DNA of 64,000 nt from Caulobacter sp. 602-2 (GCF_011043625.1 NZ_JAAKGT010000007.1:1-64000), one strand, 5' to 3'. Positions 8,821-17,879 are shown, counted from the first letter of the stretch. Program-made: numbers and translations. The notes: generated by a model from the letters alone, not told the origin.

Positions 8821-10029
8821 TTAACTCACGCGCCGCAGCGGCAGGCAGGCCGGACCGATCGGGTCGAAGGCCTTGTAGGTGAGGATGAATTCCTGGTGGC
8901 CCAGGGCTTCGGACACCGTCCGCTCGCCGCCGGCCACGGCCAGCACCAGGTCGAAGATCTCGTCGCCCACCTCGTCGAGCGTGCCGCGGCCTTCCATGAT
9001 CCGGCCGGCGTCGACGTCCATGTCGCCGGCCAGCTTGCGGTAGGTCTCGGGATTGGCGCAGACCTTGATCACCGGCGAGATCGCCGATCCGACGACCGAG
9101 CCGCGCCCGGTGGTGAACAGCGTCAGGTGCGCTCCGCAGGCGATCAGCTCGACGATCTCGGCGTTGTCGGAGATGTTGGGAAAGCCGAACCGCACCTCGC
9201 CGTCGGGCACCACGTCGAGCAGATAGAGACCGCCGCTGACCGGCTGGTCGCCGGGCTTGAGGATGCCCACGATCGGGGCCGAGCCCGACTTGGAGTAGGC
9301 CCCCATCGACTTTTCTTCCTGGGTGGTGAGGCCGCCTTCGGCGTTGCCCGGCGCGAAGCTGCCGTAGCCCATGACGGTGTAGTAGGCCTCGGCCTTGCGG
9401 ACGCTGGCCTCGAGTTCAAGACCCAGTTCCGGGGTGAGGGCACGATCGGCCATGATCTTCTCGCAGCCGACCAGCTCGCCCGTCTCCTCGAAGATGCAGG
9501 CCGCGCCGGCCGCGCCGAGGCGGTCGAACGCGCGCCCGACCGCGGGGTTGGCGGTGATGCCGCTGGTGCCGTCAGAGCCGCCGCAGATGGTGCCGATCAC
9601 CAGTTCGGAGACGTCCATGGGCACGCGCGGGGCTTGGCCTGCGACGGCTTTCAGGCGGGCGACGGCTTCGACGCCCTTGCGGACGGTCTGCGCCGTGCCG
9701 CCGCTCTCCTGGATGACCAGCACCTCGACCGGGCGGCCGCTGGCGGCGATCGCGGCGCGCAGGGCCTCGCGGTTGAAGCTCTCGCAGCCCAGCGAGATCA
9801 GCAGCACCCCGCCGACATTGGGATGCGTGCCGATGGCCTGCATGACCTTCAGCGCATAGGCGTTGGGGTAGCAGCCGGGAAAGCCGATCAGGTGGACGTC
9901 GGGATCGTCGCTTTTCGTGACGACGGTGCGGGCCACGTGATGGGCGCATTCGACCAGGTAGGCCACCGCCACGACATTGCGGATCCCCTTGCGGCCGTCG
10001 GCCCGCAGGAAACCGGTCAGGGCGCTCAT
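8821..10029 (-). CDS. UxaA-type dehydratase, large (C-terminal) half; probable L-fuconate dehydratase
   Basis: A 402-residue protein matching the C-terminal catalytic domain of altronate/galactarate dehydratases (UxaA/GarD). It shows GFPGCYPN, the GTICGGSDGTSGITANPAVG-type loop and a TTGRGS segment. In most enterobacteria this domain is fused to an N-terminal SAF domain; here the two halves are separate genes overlapping by 4 bp. Campylobacter jejuni has the same split pair in its fucose cluster. The likely reaction is dehydration of L-fuconate to 2-keto-3-deoxy-L-fuconate. No enolase-superfamily fuconate dehydratase is present to compete for this role. Confidence 0.8.
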   Translation of the reverse strand: MSALTGFLRADGRKGIRNVVAVAYLVECAHHVARTVVTKSDDPDVHLIGFPGCYPNAYALKVMQAIGTHPNVGGVLLISLGCESFNREALRAAIAASGRPVEVLVIQESGGTAQTVRKGVEAVARLKAVAGQAPRVPMDVSELVIGTICGGSDGTSGITANPAVGRAFDRLGAAGAACIFEETGELVGCEKIMADRALTPELGLELEASVRKAEAYYTVMGYGSFAPGNAEGGLTTQEEKSMGAYSKSGSAPIVGILKPGDQPVSGGLYLLDVVPDGEVRFGFPNISDNAEIVELIACGAHLTLFTTGRGSVVGSAISPVIKVCANPETYRKLAGDMDVDAGRIMEGRGTLDEVGDEIFDLVLAVAGGERTVSEALGHQEFILTYKAFDPIGPACLPLRRVS

Positions 10030-10322
10030 GACGACGCCTCGCCGGTGGCCTGGCGGGTGTGGCTGGCGATGTAGTCGCTCTTCATGTTGTGCATGTGGAC
10101 ATGGGCGCCGGGCGCGGCGGGCGCGGTCATCGAGCCGATCGGCGCGCCGTACTTCAGCACCTTGTCGCCGACGGAAAGGGCGTGGCGGGCGATCTTGTGG
10201 CCGACGGCGACGTCGTGCGGCGCGGCCAGCATCGCACCGTCGATCTCGATCGACTGGCCGGCCTGGATCGCTTCGGCCAGCACGAGGACGTTGTCGTCCG
10301 GATGCAGCAGGATCGGCTTCAC
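10026..10322 (-). CDS. UxaA-type dehydratase, small SAF-domain half
   Basis: A 98-residue protein corresponding to the N-terminal SAF domain of altronate dehydratases. It shows DNVLVLAEAIQAG, then HDVAVGHKIARHAL and the KYGAPIG motif. It overlaps both neighbours by 4 bp, so it is made together with the large half and probably forms one enzyme with it. The function is assigned from the partner and the fucose context. Confidence 0.82.
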   Translation of the reverse strand: MKPILLHPDDNVLVLAEAIQAGQSIEIDGAMLAAPHDVAVGHKIARHALSVGDKVLKYGAPIGSMTAPAAPGAHVHMHNMKSDYIASHTRQATGEASS

Positions 10323-11350
10323 GCGGCGGCTCGCGAGACGGGCGTCGGCGCGTCGGGGCGCAGCAGGCCCTCGGCGCGCAGGTCGCTCCAGAGGGCGGCG
10401 GGCAGCTGCATCTCCATCCAGGCGACGGCGTCGGCGACCTGGGCGGGGCCGGCCATTCCGGGGATCACGCTGGCGACGGCCGGGTGGGCGAGGGGGAACT
10501 GCAGGGCCGCCGCGGCCAGGGGAACGCCGTGGGCGGCGCAGACGCGGCGCAGGCTCTCCACCCGTGCGACGATCTCGGCTCCGGCCGGTGCGTAATCGTA
10601 ATGGATCGGCCCGCCGCCGGGCTTCTCGACCAGGGCGCCGGAGTTGAACGGGCCGCCGACGATGATCTTCACGCTCCGCTGCCGGCAGCGCGGCAGGAAG
10701 CCGTCCAGGGCGGCCTGTTCCAGCAGGGTGTAGCGGCCGGCCAGCAGGAAGACGTCGAGGTCGGCGTGATCCAGCGCCTCCTCGCAGACGGCCTGCTCGT
10801 TGACGCCCAGGCCGATGGCGTCGACCGCGCCTGCGTCCTTCAGCTGGCGCATGGCGCGGTAGCCGCCGTCCAGGAAGGCGCGCATGTGGCCGGCGTGGGC
10901 CTCGCCGTGGGTCAGGCGGCCCAGGTCGTGGGCCAGCAGGATGTCGACGCGGTCGCGTCGCAGGCGGCGCAGGCTGGCCTCGAACGAGCGCATGACGCCG
11001 TCGTAGCTGTAGTCGAACACCGGCTCGAACGGGGCGGCGTCGACGAAGCCGTGGCGTTCGCGCCGGTCGGTCTCAATAGGCTCCAGCACGCGGCCGACCT
11101 TGGTGGAGATGATCGCCTCGCGGCCGGCCAGCGCCTCGCCGTGGCGGGTCTCGCTGAGGCCGAAGCCATAGTGCGGGGCGGTGTCGAAATAGCGGATGCC
11201 GGCGGCCAGCGCCGCGTCGATCACCGCGCGGGCCTGGGCGTCGGACACGGCGGCGTAGAGGTTGCCCACGGCCGCGCCGCCGAAGCCCAGTCGCGGCAAC
11301 CGCGCCAGGGCCTGCGATCGCTCTTGGGCGACGTCCATCCGCGCTTCCAT
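10319..11350 (-). CDS. Aldo-keto reductase, probable L-fucose dehydrogenase
   Basis: A 343-residue aldo-keto reductase of the D-threo-aldose 1-dehydrogenase/L-fucose dehydrogenase group. It has LGFGGAAVGNLY at the start, the active-site Asp and Tyr in YFDTAPHYGFG, the Lys in ISTKVGR, and a GPFNSG segment near the cofactor site. It should oxidise L-fucose at C1 to the lactone, giving the substrate of the amidohydrolase at 2522. It is first in the minus-strand operon running down to the glycosidases. The start at 11350 gives the longest protein; an ATG 12 bp downstream with GGAAG before it is also plausible. Confidence 0.8.
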   Translation of the reverse strand: MEARMDVAQERSQALARLPRLGFGGAAVGNLYAAVSDAQARAVIDAALAAGIRYFDTAPHYGFGLSETRHGEALAGREAIISTKVGRVLEPIETDRRERHGFVDAAPFEPVFDYSYDGVMRSFEASLRRLRRDRVDILLAHDLGRLTHGEAHAGHMRAFLDGGYRAMRQLKDAGAVDAIGLGVNEQAVCEEALDHADLDVFLLAGRYTLLEQAALDGFLPRCRQRSVKIIVGGPFNSGALVEKPGGGPIHYDYAPAGAEIVARVESLRRVCAAHGVPLAAAALQFPLAHPAVASVIPGMAGPAQVADAVAWMEMQLPAALWSDLRAEGLLRPDAPTPVSRAAA

Positions 11351-11442
11351 CCCGTTTATTTATAAAATCGATGTTGCTGGTAAAATTTCATCGCTCGCGC
11401 AACGAGTCAATCCGCCACGCATCAAGCGCAGCCATCAGGACA
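11351..11442 (-). promoter_or_regulatory. Promoter region of the fucose catabolic operon
   Basis: A short AT-rich pocket (about 11355-11385) in GC-rich DNA directly before the aldo-keto reductase gene. On the minus strand it reads CATCGATTTTATAAATAAAC, which shares CATC-ATTTT with the fucP promoter region (CATCAATTTTCATATTTGAC). A shared operator is possible but the match is only about 13 of 20. Confidence 0.3.
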
Positions 11443-11472
11443 AAGAAAAAGGGCCCGCCGTGAAGCGGGCCC
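11443..11472 (-). terminator. Intrinsic terminator after the fucose-locus TonB receptor
   Basis: On the minus strand an 8-bp GC stem (11465-11472 with 11451-11458) and 6-nt loop are followed by TTTTTCTTT. It lies 28 bp after the receptor stop codon and separates that gene from the catabolic operon. Confidence 0.85.
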
Positions 11473-11499
11473 AGTCAAGGAGGCAGGAGAAGAAGAGAT

Positions 11500-13938
11500 C
11501 TAGCGGCGAACGCGCAGCGTCACGCCGAAGGTGCGCGGATCACCCAGGGTGCCGGTGATCGCGCCGGTGTTCCCCGCGCCCAGCGACAGGTAGTAGAGCT
11601 TGTCGAAGACGTTGCGGCCCCAGACCTGCAGGTCCCAGCTGCCGTCCTCGGCGCCGATGCCGGCCCGCAGGTTCAGCAGGGTGTAGCCCTTGATCTTGGA
11701 GTACTCCGAGTTCGAGGCGCTGGTGTAGTAGGACGACTTGTAGCTGGCGTCGTAGCCGGCATAGGCCTGCAGGCCGTCGCCGCGCCAGGTTCCGGCGGCC
11801 TTGCGATACTCGCCGCCGGTCGAGGCGGCCCACAGCGACGCGCCGGGCAGGCGGCGGCCGGTGAGGTTGCAGTAGGTCGTCAGGTGGATCTCGATCGGGC
11901 AGGCGGCCTGCTCGTAGCTGGTGTAGCTGGCGTCGTTGTAGGTGGTCGAGCCGTAGAGGGTCAGACCGTCGATCGGGGCCGCCCGCAGGTCCAGTTCGAC
12001 GCCGCGGCTGCGCACGCTGCCGGCGTTGGTCAGGTAGCTGGCGTTGTTGATCAGGTTGACCGCCGTGGTCTGGTAGCCGTCGTCCTGCGTCCAGAAGAGG
12101 GCGAGGTTGGCGGTCAGCCGGCGCTCGAACCAGGTGCTCTTCAGGCCGGCCTCGTAGGCGTCGATGGTCTCCGGCGCGATGACCGGATCGACGGCGTTGG
12201 CGCCGGAGGTGTTGATGTTCGACAGGTTCAGGCCGCCGGCCTTGTAGCCCCGGGCGTAGGTCGCATAGACCAGCGGGCCGGCGTCGAAGGTGTAGGCCAG
12301 GGTGATGTTGCCGGTCAGGCTGTCGCCCGAGGTCTTGGAGGCGAACTTGTTGGCCGCGCCGAAGCGGGCCCGCAGGGCGAGCGCGGTGGCCTGGTCGGCG
12401 GCGCTGAGGCCCGACAGGTCCGCGCCCCACGCGGTCTGATCGAACCAGCCGGTCATCTTCTCGTAGGTGTAGCGAAGGCCGCCGGTGATATCGAAGCGGT
12501 CGGTGACGTGCCAGGTGCCTTGCGCGAAGGCCGCCGCGCTGGTGGTCTCGGGGCTGGAGTGGCTGACGATCGAATAGTTGTTCAGCGCCGCCGCCCGCAC
12601 CGTGGCCGAAGCGGCCGCCGGGGCCAGCAGCCAGTCGGCCGCCGCCGGGCCGTAGTAGTTGACCGCCTCGGCCTCGAGATCCTGCCAGAAGTAGTAGAGG
12701 CCGGCGACGTAATCGAGCTTGCGGTCGCCTTCGGAGCGGATGCGCAGTTCCTGGCTGAACTGCTGCTGGTCGTTGTCCTGGTGGGCGTCGATGATCGCCG
12801 AGACGGTCGTGCCGTCGGCGTCGTTGTGCGGACGCCAGTGCCAGCCGCGCCAGGCGGTGACCGAGGTGATGGTGGCGTCGGCCAGCTTGTAGTCGACGAT
12901 CGCCGAGACCCCGCCATGGGTCTCGAAATAGCTGTTCTTGGTGTTGGTCGAGACGCGGCGCGCGCCCGGATCGATCGGCGGCGGCGTGAAGCCGACGCGG
13001 GCGGCGCGGGCCAGATAGCCGTTCGGATAGGCCGCGCCGTCGTCGGCGTAGTTGGTGAACAGGCCGGTCAGGACGCTGGCGCTGGTGTTGGAATACTGCT
13101 GGCCGTAGTCGCCCGAGAGCTTGATCGAGAGGCTCTCGTTCGGGGTCAGCAGGAACTGCAGGCGGCCGCCGAAGTCGTGATAATCCTGGGTCTTCGACCC
13201 GTCATAGACGTTGGTCATGTAGCCGCCGCGCTGGGTGTTGGCCAGCGAGACGCGGTAGGCCAGCTTGTCCTCTACGATGGGGCCCGAGCTGATCAGGTGG
13301 GCCTGGAAGTAGTCGTAGTTGCCGCCGGTGACGTCGGCGCTGAACTCCGGGGTGAACTTCGGCTCCTTGGTGGCGATCACCAGGGCGCCGGCCGAGGTGT
13401 TCTTGCCAAACAGCGTGCCCTGCGGACCGCGCAGCACCTGCACGGAGTCGAGGTCGGCCAGGTCGAACACCGCCTGGCCCGGACGGCCCAGATAGACCTG
13501 GTCGAGATAGACGCCGACCGCCGACTGCAGGCCGTCGTTGTAGACCGAGACGTTGTTGCCCAGGCCCCGGATGTTGATGCTGGTGTTGCGCGGGTTGGTG
13601 ACGCTGACCGACAGGCTGGGCGACAGGGTCTGCAGGTCGCGGACGTTGAAGGCGCGGGCGGCTTCCAACTGGGCCCCGCCGAAGGCCGAGACGGCCACCG
13701 GCACGGTCTGGGCGTCCTCGTCGCGGCGACGGGCGGTGACGACCACGGCCTCCAGGCCCACGGAGTCGTCCGCCGAGGCGTTGGTCGGCTCGGGAGCGGT
13801 CTCGGCGGCGAGGGCGGGCGCGGCGCCGGCCATCAGGGCGACGCACGAGGCGGCCAAGGCCAGGCGACGCAGCGTCACGTTGTGGTTGTGGTCACGGCGA
13901 GTATTCGCCTGATGGATAGAAACGAGTACGCCCGACAT
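11500..13938 (-). CDS. TonB-dependent outer-membrane receptor of the fucose/fucan locus
   Basis: An 812-residue TonB-dependent receptor. It has a signal sequence ending in an Ala-rich run (about residues 25-45), a TonB-box-like EAVVVTARRR, a plug domain with LRGPQGTLFGKNTSAGAL, a long beta-barrel and the C-terminal aromatic strand ending GVTLRVRR. It should carry oligosaccharides or sulfated fucan pieces across the outer membrane, powered by TonB. It is monocistronic, ended by its own terminator and placed between the fucose enzymes and the sulfatase. The long N-terminal lead makes the start uncertain; a GTG near MTLRRLALA would give a more usual signal peptide. Confidence 0.87.
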   Translation of the reverse strand: MSGVLVSIHQANTRRDHNHNVTLRRLALAASCVALMAGAAPALAAETAPEPTNASADDSVGLEAVVVTARRRDEDAQTVPVAVSAFGGAQLEAARAFNVRDLQTLSPSLSVSVTNPRNTSINIRGLGNNVSVYNDGLQSAVGVYLDQVYLGRPGQAVFDLADLDSVQVLRGPQGTLFGKNTSAGALVIATKEPKFTPEFSADVTGGNYDYFQAHLISSGPIVEDKLAYRVSLANTQRGGYMTNVYDGSKTQDYHDFGGRLQFLLTPNESLSIKLSGDYGQQYSNTSASVLTGLFTNYADDGAAYPNGYLARAARVGFTPPPIDPGARRVSTNTKNSYFETHGGVSAIVDYKLADATITSVTAWRGWHWRPHNDADGTTVSAIIDAHQDNDQQQFSQELRIRSEGDRKLDYVAGLYYFWQDLEAEAVNYYGPAAADWLLAPAAASATVRAAALNNYSIVSHSSPETTSAAAFAQGTWHVTDRFDITGGLRYTYEKMTGWFDQTAWGADLSGLSAADQATALALRARFGAANKFASKTSGDSLTGNITLAYTFDAGPLVYATYARGYKAGGLNLSNINTSGANAVDPVIAPETIDAYEAGLKSTWFERRLTANLALFWTQDDGYQTTAVNLINNASYLTNAGSVRSRGVELDLRAAPIDGLTLYGSTTYNDASYTSYEQAACPIEIHLTTYCNLTGRRLPGASLWAASTGGEYRKAAGTWRGDGLQAYAGYDASYKSSYYTSASNSEYSKIKGYTLLNLRAGIGAEDGSWDLQVWGRNVFDKLYYLSLGAGNTGAITGTLGDPRTFGVTLRVRR

Positions 13939-14165
13939 CGCGAGGAGCCCCCATAAACGGCAAGAACAACCGCAGAAAAACGACGATCAGTGACGCGTCG
14001 GCGGGCCCTTCGCCGATGCGTCGTCGTTGCGGTGCGGGGGGAGCTTTAAATCCCAACTACTCCGATCGGCATTACAGAAATTCTCAACAGCGCGTTTCGA
14101 AATTGTCGTAAGAGCGCTCGCCGCCGGAGGCCTTAGGGGGAAGGGAGAACACGAGGGAAAGCGTC

Positions 14166-15935
14166 ATGAAGACCCATCACACGACCCTGCGCGCACGGCT
14201 GCTGGCCGGCGCCCTGATCGCCGCGACCAGCCTCGCGGGCAGCCTGGCCAGCGCAGCGGAACCTACGGTTCCGGCCGCGACCCGCGCCGTCGAGAAGCGT
14301 CCGAACTTCTTGGTCATCGTCGCCGATGACTTGGGCTATTCTGACCTGGGCGCGTTCGGCGGCGAGATCGAGACGCCCAACCTGGACGCCCTGGCCAAGG
14401 CCGGCGTACGGCTGTCGGGCTTCCACACAGCGCCGACCTGCTCGCCGACCCGCTCGATGCTGATGACCGGCTCGGACAACCACCAGGTCGGCCTGGGCTC
14501 GATGGCCGAGGTGCTGACACCGGGCCAGAAGGGCAAGCCGGGCTATGAGGGCTATCTCAACGACCGCTCGGTGACCGTGGCCGAACTGCTGCGCGACAGC
14601 GGCTATCGCACCCTGATGGCCGGCAAGTGGCATCTGGGCCTGGCCGACGACCAGTCGCCAGCCGCGCGCGGCTTCGAGCGCTCCTACGCCCTGCTGCAGG
14701 GCTTGCAGAACCACTTCGGCGAAGACCAGACCGAGGCCTACAAGGCCGCCGGCGCCGCCTCGACCTTCCGCGAGGACGGCAAGGTCGTGACCTATCCCAA
14801 GGGCGTCTACTCGGCCGACTTCTACGGCGACAAGATGGCCCAGTTCATCCGCGATGGGGCGGGCGATAGCCGGCCGTTCTTCGCCTACCTGACCTTCACC
14901 GAGCCGCACTGGCCGCTGCAGGCTCCGCCCGAGACCATCGCCAAGTACAAGGGCCGCTACGACGCCGGCTACGAGGCGCTGCGCGAGCAGCGGCTGGCCA
15001 GGCTCAAGGCGCTGGGCCTGGTTCCCAAGGACGTCAAGCCGCATCCGTTCATCGACACGCCGGCCTGGAAGTCGCTGACCGCCGAGCAGAAGAAGGACCA
15101 GTCGCGTCGCATGGAGATCTATGCGGCGATGGTCGACCGGATGGACCAGAACATCGGCAAGGTGGTCGCCGCCCTCAAGGCGAGCGGCCAGTACGACAAC
15201 ACCGTCATCGTCTTCCTGTCGGACAACGGCGCGGAAGGCAGCCGCATCGACACCGTGCGCGGCGTCACCGATCCGGCCAAGCTGGCGACCCTGCCGATCG
15301 ACAACAGCTTCGACAATCTGGGCGCAGGCTCCTCGCACGTGGGCTACGGCCCCGGCTGGGCGCAGGCGGCCACGGCCCCGACCCGCCAGGTCAAGGGCTA
15401 CACCACCGAAGGCGGCATCCACACGCCGGCCATCGTCGAGGGGCCGGGCGTCAAGGGCGACGGCCGCATCGTCGACTCCCTGGCCCACGTGGCCGACGTC
15501 GAGGCCACGGTGCTGGAGCTGGCCGGGGTGAAGCGCCCCGAGACCTATCGCGGCCGCGCGGTCGCCCCGTCGATCGGTCGCTCGTGGGTTCCGGCCCTGG
15601 CCAGCGCCGACGCCGGAGTGCGCGGGCCGCAGGACCTGGTGGCCTGGGAGCTGTTCTTCCGCCGCGCGGTGCGCCAGGGCGAGTGGAAGGCGGTCTATCT
15701 GCCCAGCGCGCCGGGCGGGGCGGCCTATTCGCGCGAGGCGGTGCTGCCGGCCAACTGGCAGCTGTTCAACCTCAAGAGCGACCCGGCCGAGGCCGTCGAC
15801 CTGGCCGCCAGCCAGCCCGACAAGCTGAAGGAACTGGTCGAGGCCTGGAACCGCTACGCCGCCCAGAACGGCGTGGTCCTGCCGCCGCCGCCCGCGGCCG
15901 GTTCGCCCGCGCCCGCCAAGGCCGGCGCGCGCTGA
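14166..15935 (+). CDS. Exported sulfatase, formylglycine type (S1 family)
   Basis: A 589-residue type I sulfatase with a signal peptide (about residues 1-30). The metal-binding VADDLGYSDLGAFGG follows, then the CSPTR motif whose Cys92 must be oxidised to formylglycine. GKWHLG and a C-terminal LFNLKSDPAEAVDL complete the family pattern. It would remove sulfate esters from a polysaccharide, plausibly sulfated fucan given the neighbours. The next gene encodes the enzyme that makes the formylglycine and overlaps by one base. The locus is divergent from the TonB receptor. Confidence 0.92.
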   Translation: MKTHHTTLRARLLAGALIAATSLAGSLASAAEPTVPAATRAVEKRPNFLVIVADDLGYSDLGAFGGEIETPNLDALAKAGVRLSGFHTAPTCSPTRSMLMTGSDNHQVGLGSMAEVLTPGQKGKPGYEGYLNDRSVTVAELLRDSGYRTLMAGKWHLGLADDQSPAARGFERSYALLQGLQNHFGEDQTEAYKAAGAASTFREDGKVVTYPKGVYSADFYGDKMAQFIRDGAGDSRPFFAYLTFTEPHWPLQAPPETIAKYKGRYDAGYEALREQRLARLKALGLVPKDVKPHPFIDTPAWKSLTAEQKKDQSRRMEIYAAMVDRMDQNIGKVVAALKASGQYDNTVIVFLSDNGAEGSRIDTVRGVTDPAKLATLPIDNSFDNLGAGSSHVGYGPGWAQAATAPTRQVKGYTTEGGIHTPAIVEGPGVKGDGRIVDSLAHVADVEATVLELAGVKRPETYRGRAVAPSIGRSWVPALASADAGVRGPQDLVAWELFFRRAVRQGEWKAVYLPSAPGGAAYSREAVLPANWQLFNLKSDPAEAVDLAASQPDKLKELVEAWNRYAAQNGVVLPPPPAAGSPAPAKAGAR

Positions 15936-16900
15936 TGCGGCGCGGTCTTCCTGGGGCGGCGGCGGTGGTCGCGATGCTGGCGGGCCTTTCGGCCGGCGGC
16001 TTTACGACCCCCGATCCGGCGGGCGCGGAGGTTGCAGCGATCCGCGCCGCGCCTCCCGGCGCCTGCAAGACCCGGGAAGGCCGCGCCTTCATTCCGGCCG
16101 GCGAGGTGTCGCTGGGCGAGGACGGTCCGGGGCGGCCGGGCAGGGCGGTGACGGTGGCGGGCTTCTGGCTTGATCGCCACGAGGTGACCAATCGCCAGTT
16201 CGCCGCCTTCGTCGACGCCACCGGCTACGTCACGCAAGGCGAGCGCGACGGGGCCTCGGCGGTGTTCGTCCAGCCCGAGCACCTGTCGGGCATGGACGAC
16301 GCTGGCCAGTGGTGGAAGCTGGTGCGCAAGGCCAACTGGCGTCGGCCGCATGGCGGCGGGGCCGACGACCTGGCCCATGCCGACGAGCCGGTGGTGCACG
16401 TGGCCTATGCCGATGCGGCCGCCTATGCCCGTTGGGCCGGCGGGCGCCTGCCGACCGAAGCCGAGTGGGAGCGCGCGGCGCGCGGCGACCAGTTAGGCCC
16501 GCGCGCGCCGCAAGCCTGGGCCTATGACGACGACGGCAAGCCGACCGCCAACACCTGGCAGGGCGATTTCCCGCTGGCGCAGAGCAACGAGGACCACTTC
16601 ACGGGTCTTGCGCCCGTCGGCTGCTTTTCGCCCAACGCCTTCGGCCTCGTCGACATGATCGGCAACGTCTGGGAGTGGACGGCCAGCGCCGCCGGAACCT
16701 CGGGTGTCGAGCGCCTGATCAAGGGCGGCTCGTTCCTCTGCGCCTTCAACTACTGCGCCAACTTCCGCCCCGCCGCCTGGCAGGCGCAGGAGGAGGGGAT
16801 CGGAACCTCGCACGTGGGGTTCCGGGTGGCTTACGAAAAACCCTCTCTCAAAGAGAGAGGGATTTCGCATCCCCATCCAGGTCCACCCGCTGCCGCATGA
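15935..16900 (+). CDS. Formylglycine-generating enzyme (SUMF1/FGE family), sulfatase activator
   Basis: A 321-residue exported protein of the FGE-sulfatase family. The domain runs from FIPAGEVSLGED to GFRVAYE and includes FWLDRHEVTNRQFAAFV, GGRLPTEAEWERAARG and GNVWEWT. The two cysteines of true FGEs are present as Cys269 and Cys274 in GGSFLCAFNYC, so this is probably an active copper enzyme that converts the sulfatase Cys92 to formylglycine, not an EgtB-like relative. The ATG overlaps the sulfatase stop by one base. The last 17 or so residues look unrelated to the fold, read through the terminator of the convergent gene and overlap it by 53 bp. Confidence 0.88.
   Translation: MRRGLPGAAAVVAMLAGLSAGGFTTPDPAGAEVAAIRAAPPGACKTREGRAFIPAGEVSLGEDGPGRPGRAVTVAGFWLDRHEVTNRQFAAFVDATGYVTQGERDGASAVFVQPEHLSGMDDAGQWWKLVRKANWRRPHGGGADDLAHADEPVVHVAYADAAAYARWAGGRLPTEAEWERAARGDQLGPRAPQAWAYDDDGKPTANTWQGDFPLAQSNEDHFTGLAPVGCFSPNAFGLVDMIGNVWEWTASAAGTSGVERLIKGGSFLCAFNYCANFRPAAWQAQEEGIGTSHVGFRVAYEKPSLKERGISHPHPGPPAAA
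16836..16861 (-). terminator. Intrinsic terminator of the GH43 gene
   Basis: A perfect 9-bp stem (16841-16849 with 16853-16861), 3-nt loop, followed on the minus strand by TTTTT. It overlaps the GH43 stop codon and also lies inside the end of the convergent FGE gene. Confidence 0.75.
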
Positions 16901-17879
16901 TCTCCAGCCGGTCCCCCGCGTCGCGCATCTCGTAGAGCTTGCCGCGGGCGTTCTTGAAGGGGCGGTGGACCACCATCATCAGTTGGCCGTCGAAGCGGTT
17001 GAACAGCATGCCGTGGCCGCTGTCGTGGCGGACCAGCGGCGGCAGCTGCTCCCACGGGCCCTCGATCGTTCCGCTTTTCGAGCGCGCCTGCGATTGGACG
17101 TAGCCGTCCTTGTCGTAGCTGGACCACAGCATCAGCAGCTGGCCGGTCTTGCTGGTGAAGAGCTGAGGACCGTCGGTGACATAGGCCAGATCGCCCTCGG
17201 GCTGCTTCTTGCCGTCGGCCCAGGTCGCTTGGCTGGCGGTGAACAGCGTGCGCGGCGGCCCGGCGGCGGCAAGATCGTCGGTGAGGGGCAGGGCTTCGAT
17301 CGCGCCGTCGCCCACCTGCAGCCACTCGCGCGAATAGACGTACCAGGGCCGCCCGTCCGGCGCGATGTAGAGCGTGCCGTCCAGGGTCATCAGCGCCTTG
17401 GGCGCGATCGGTTCGCCGTCGCGGACAACGGTGAATGGTCCCTCGGGGCTGTCGGCTACAGCCAGGATCGCGCCCCGCCGATAGGGCTTGCGCTTGCCGG
17501 CGGTTGGCAGAAGCGCGGCCTCGTCGTGGAAGGTGGCGAACAGAAACCAGCGGCCGCGCCACTGGTGAACCTCCGGCGCCCAGGCCCCGCCCTTGAACCA
17601 GGCGTCGGTGGGAGCCTGGAACACGCAGCGCGGCTTTTCCCAGTTCGCCAGATCGCGGCTGACGTACATCATCGTCCCCAGGCCCGGCGTTCCGCTGAGC
17701 CGAGCGATGTTGGAGGTGTAGAGCCGGTAGAGTCCCGCCTGCGTGTCGGCGACCATGAACGGGTCGTGCAGCGGCATGTTGGGCAGGCGCAGCATCGGTT
17801 CGGCGCGAGCGACGGCGGGCGCCAGCGCCAGGGCGGCGGCCCCGAGGGCGACGGCCCGTCGCGAGGTGTCGATGGGCAT
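16848..17879 (-). CDS. Exported GH43-family glycoside hydrolase
   Basis: A 343-residue five-bladed propeller glycosidase of the GH43 type with a twin-arginine-like signal peptide (SRRAVALGAAALAL). Visible elements are LHDPFMV with the probable base Asp, GGAWAPEVHQWRGRWFLFATF and a VTDGPQLF segment where many GH43 enzymes have a catalytic Glu. The family acts on arabinose-, xylose- or galactose-containing glycans. It ends the polysaccharide part of the island, convergent with the sulfatase pair. The substrate is not evident. Confidence 0.8.
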   Translation of the reverse strand: MPIDTSRRAVALGAAALALAPAVARAEPMLRLPNMPLHDPFMVADTQAGLYRLYTSNIARLSGTPGLGTMMYVSRDLANWEKPRCVFQAPTDAWFKGGAWAPEVHQWRGRWFLFATFHDEAALLPTAGKRKPYRRGAILAVADSPEGPFTVVRDGEPIAPKALMTLDGTLYIAPDGRPWYVYSREWLQVGDGAIEALPLTDDLAAAGPPRTLFTASQATWADGKKQPEGDLAYVTDGPQLFTSKTGQLLMLWSSYDKDGYVQSQARSKSGTIEGPWEQLPPLVRHDSGHGMLFNRFDGQLMMVVHRPFKNARGKLYEMRDAGDRLEIMRQRVDLDGDAKSLSL

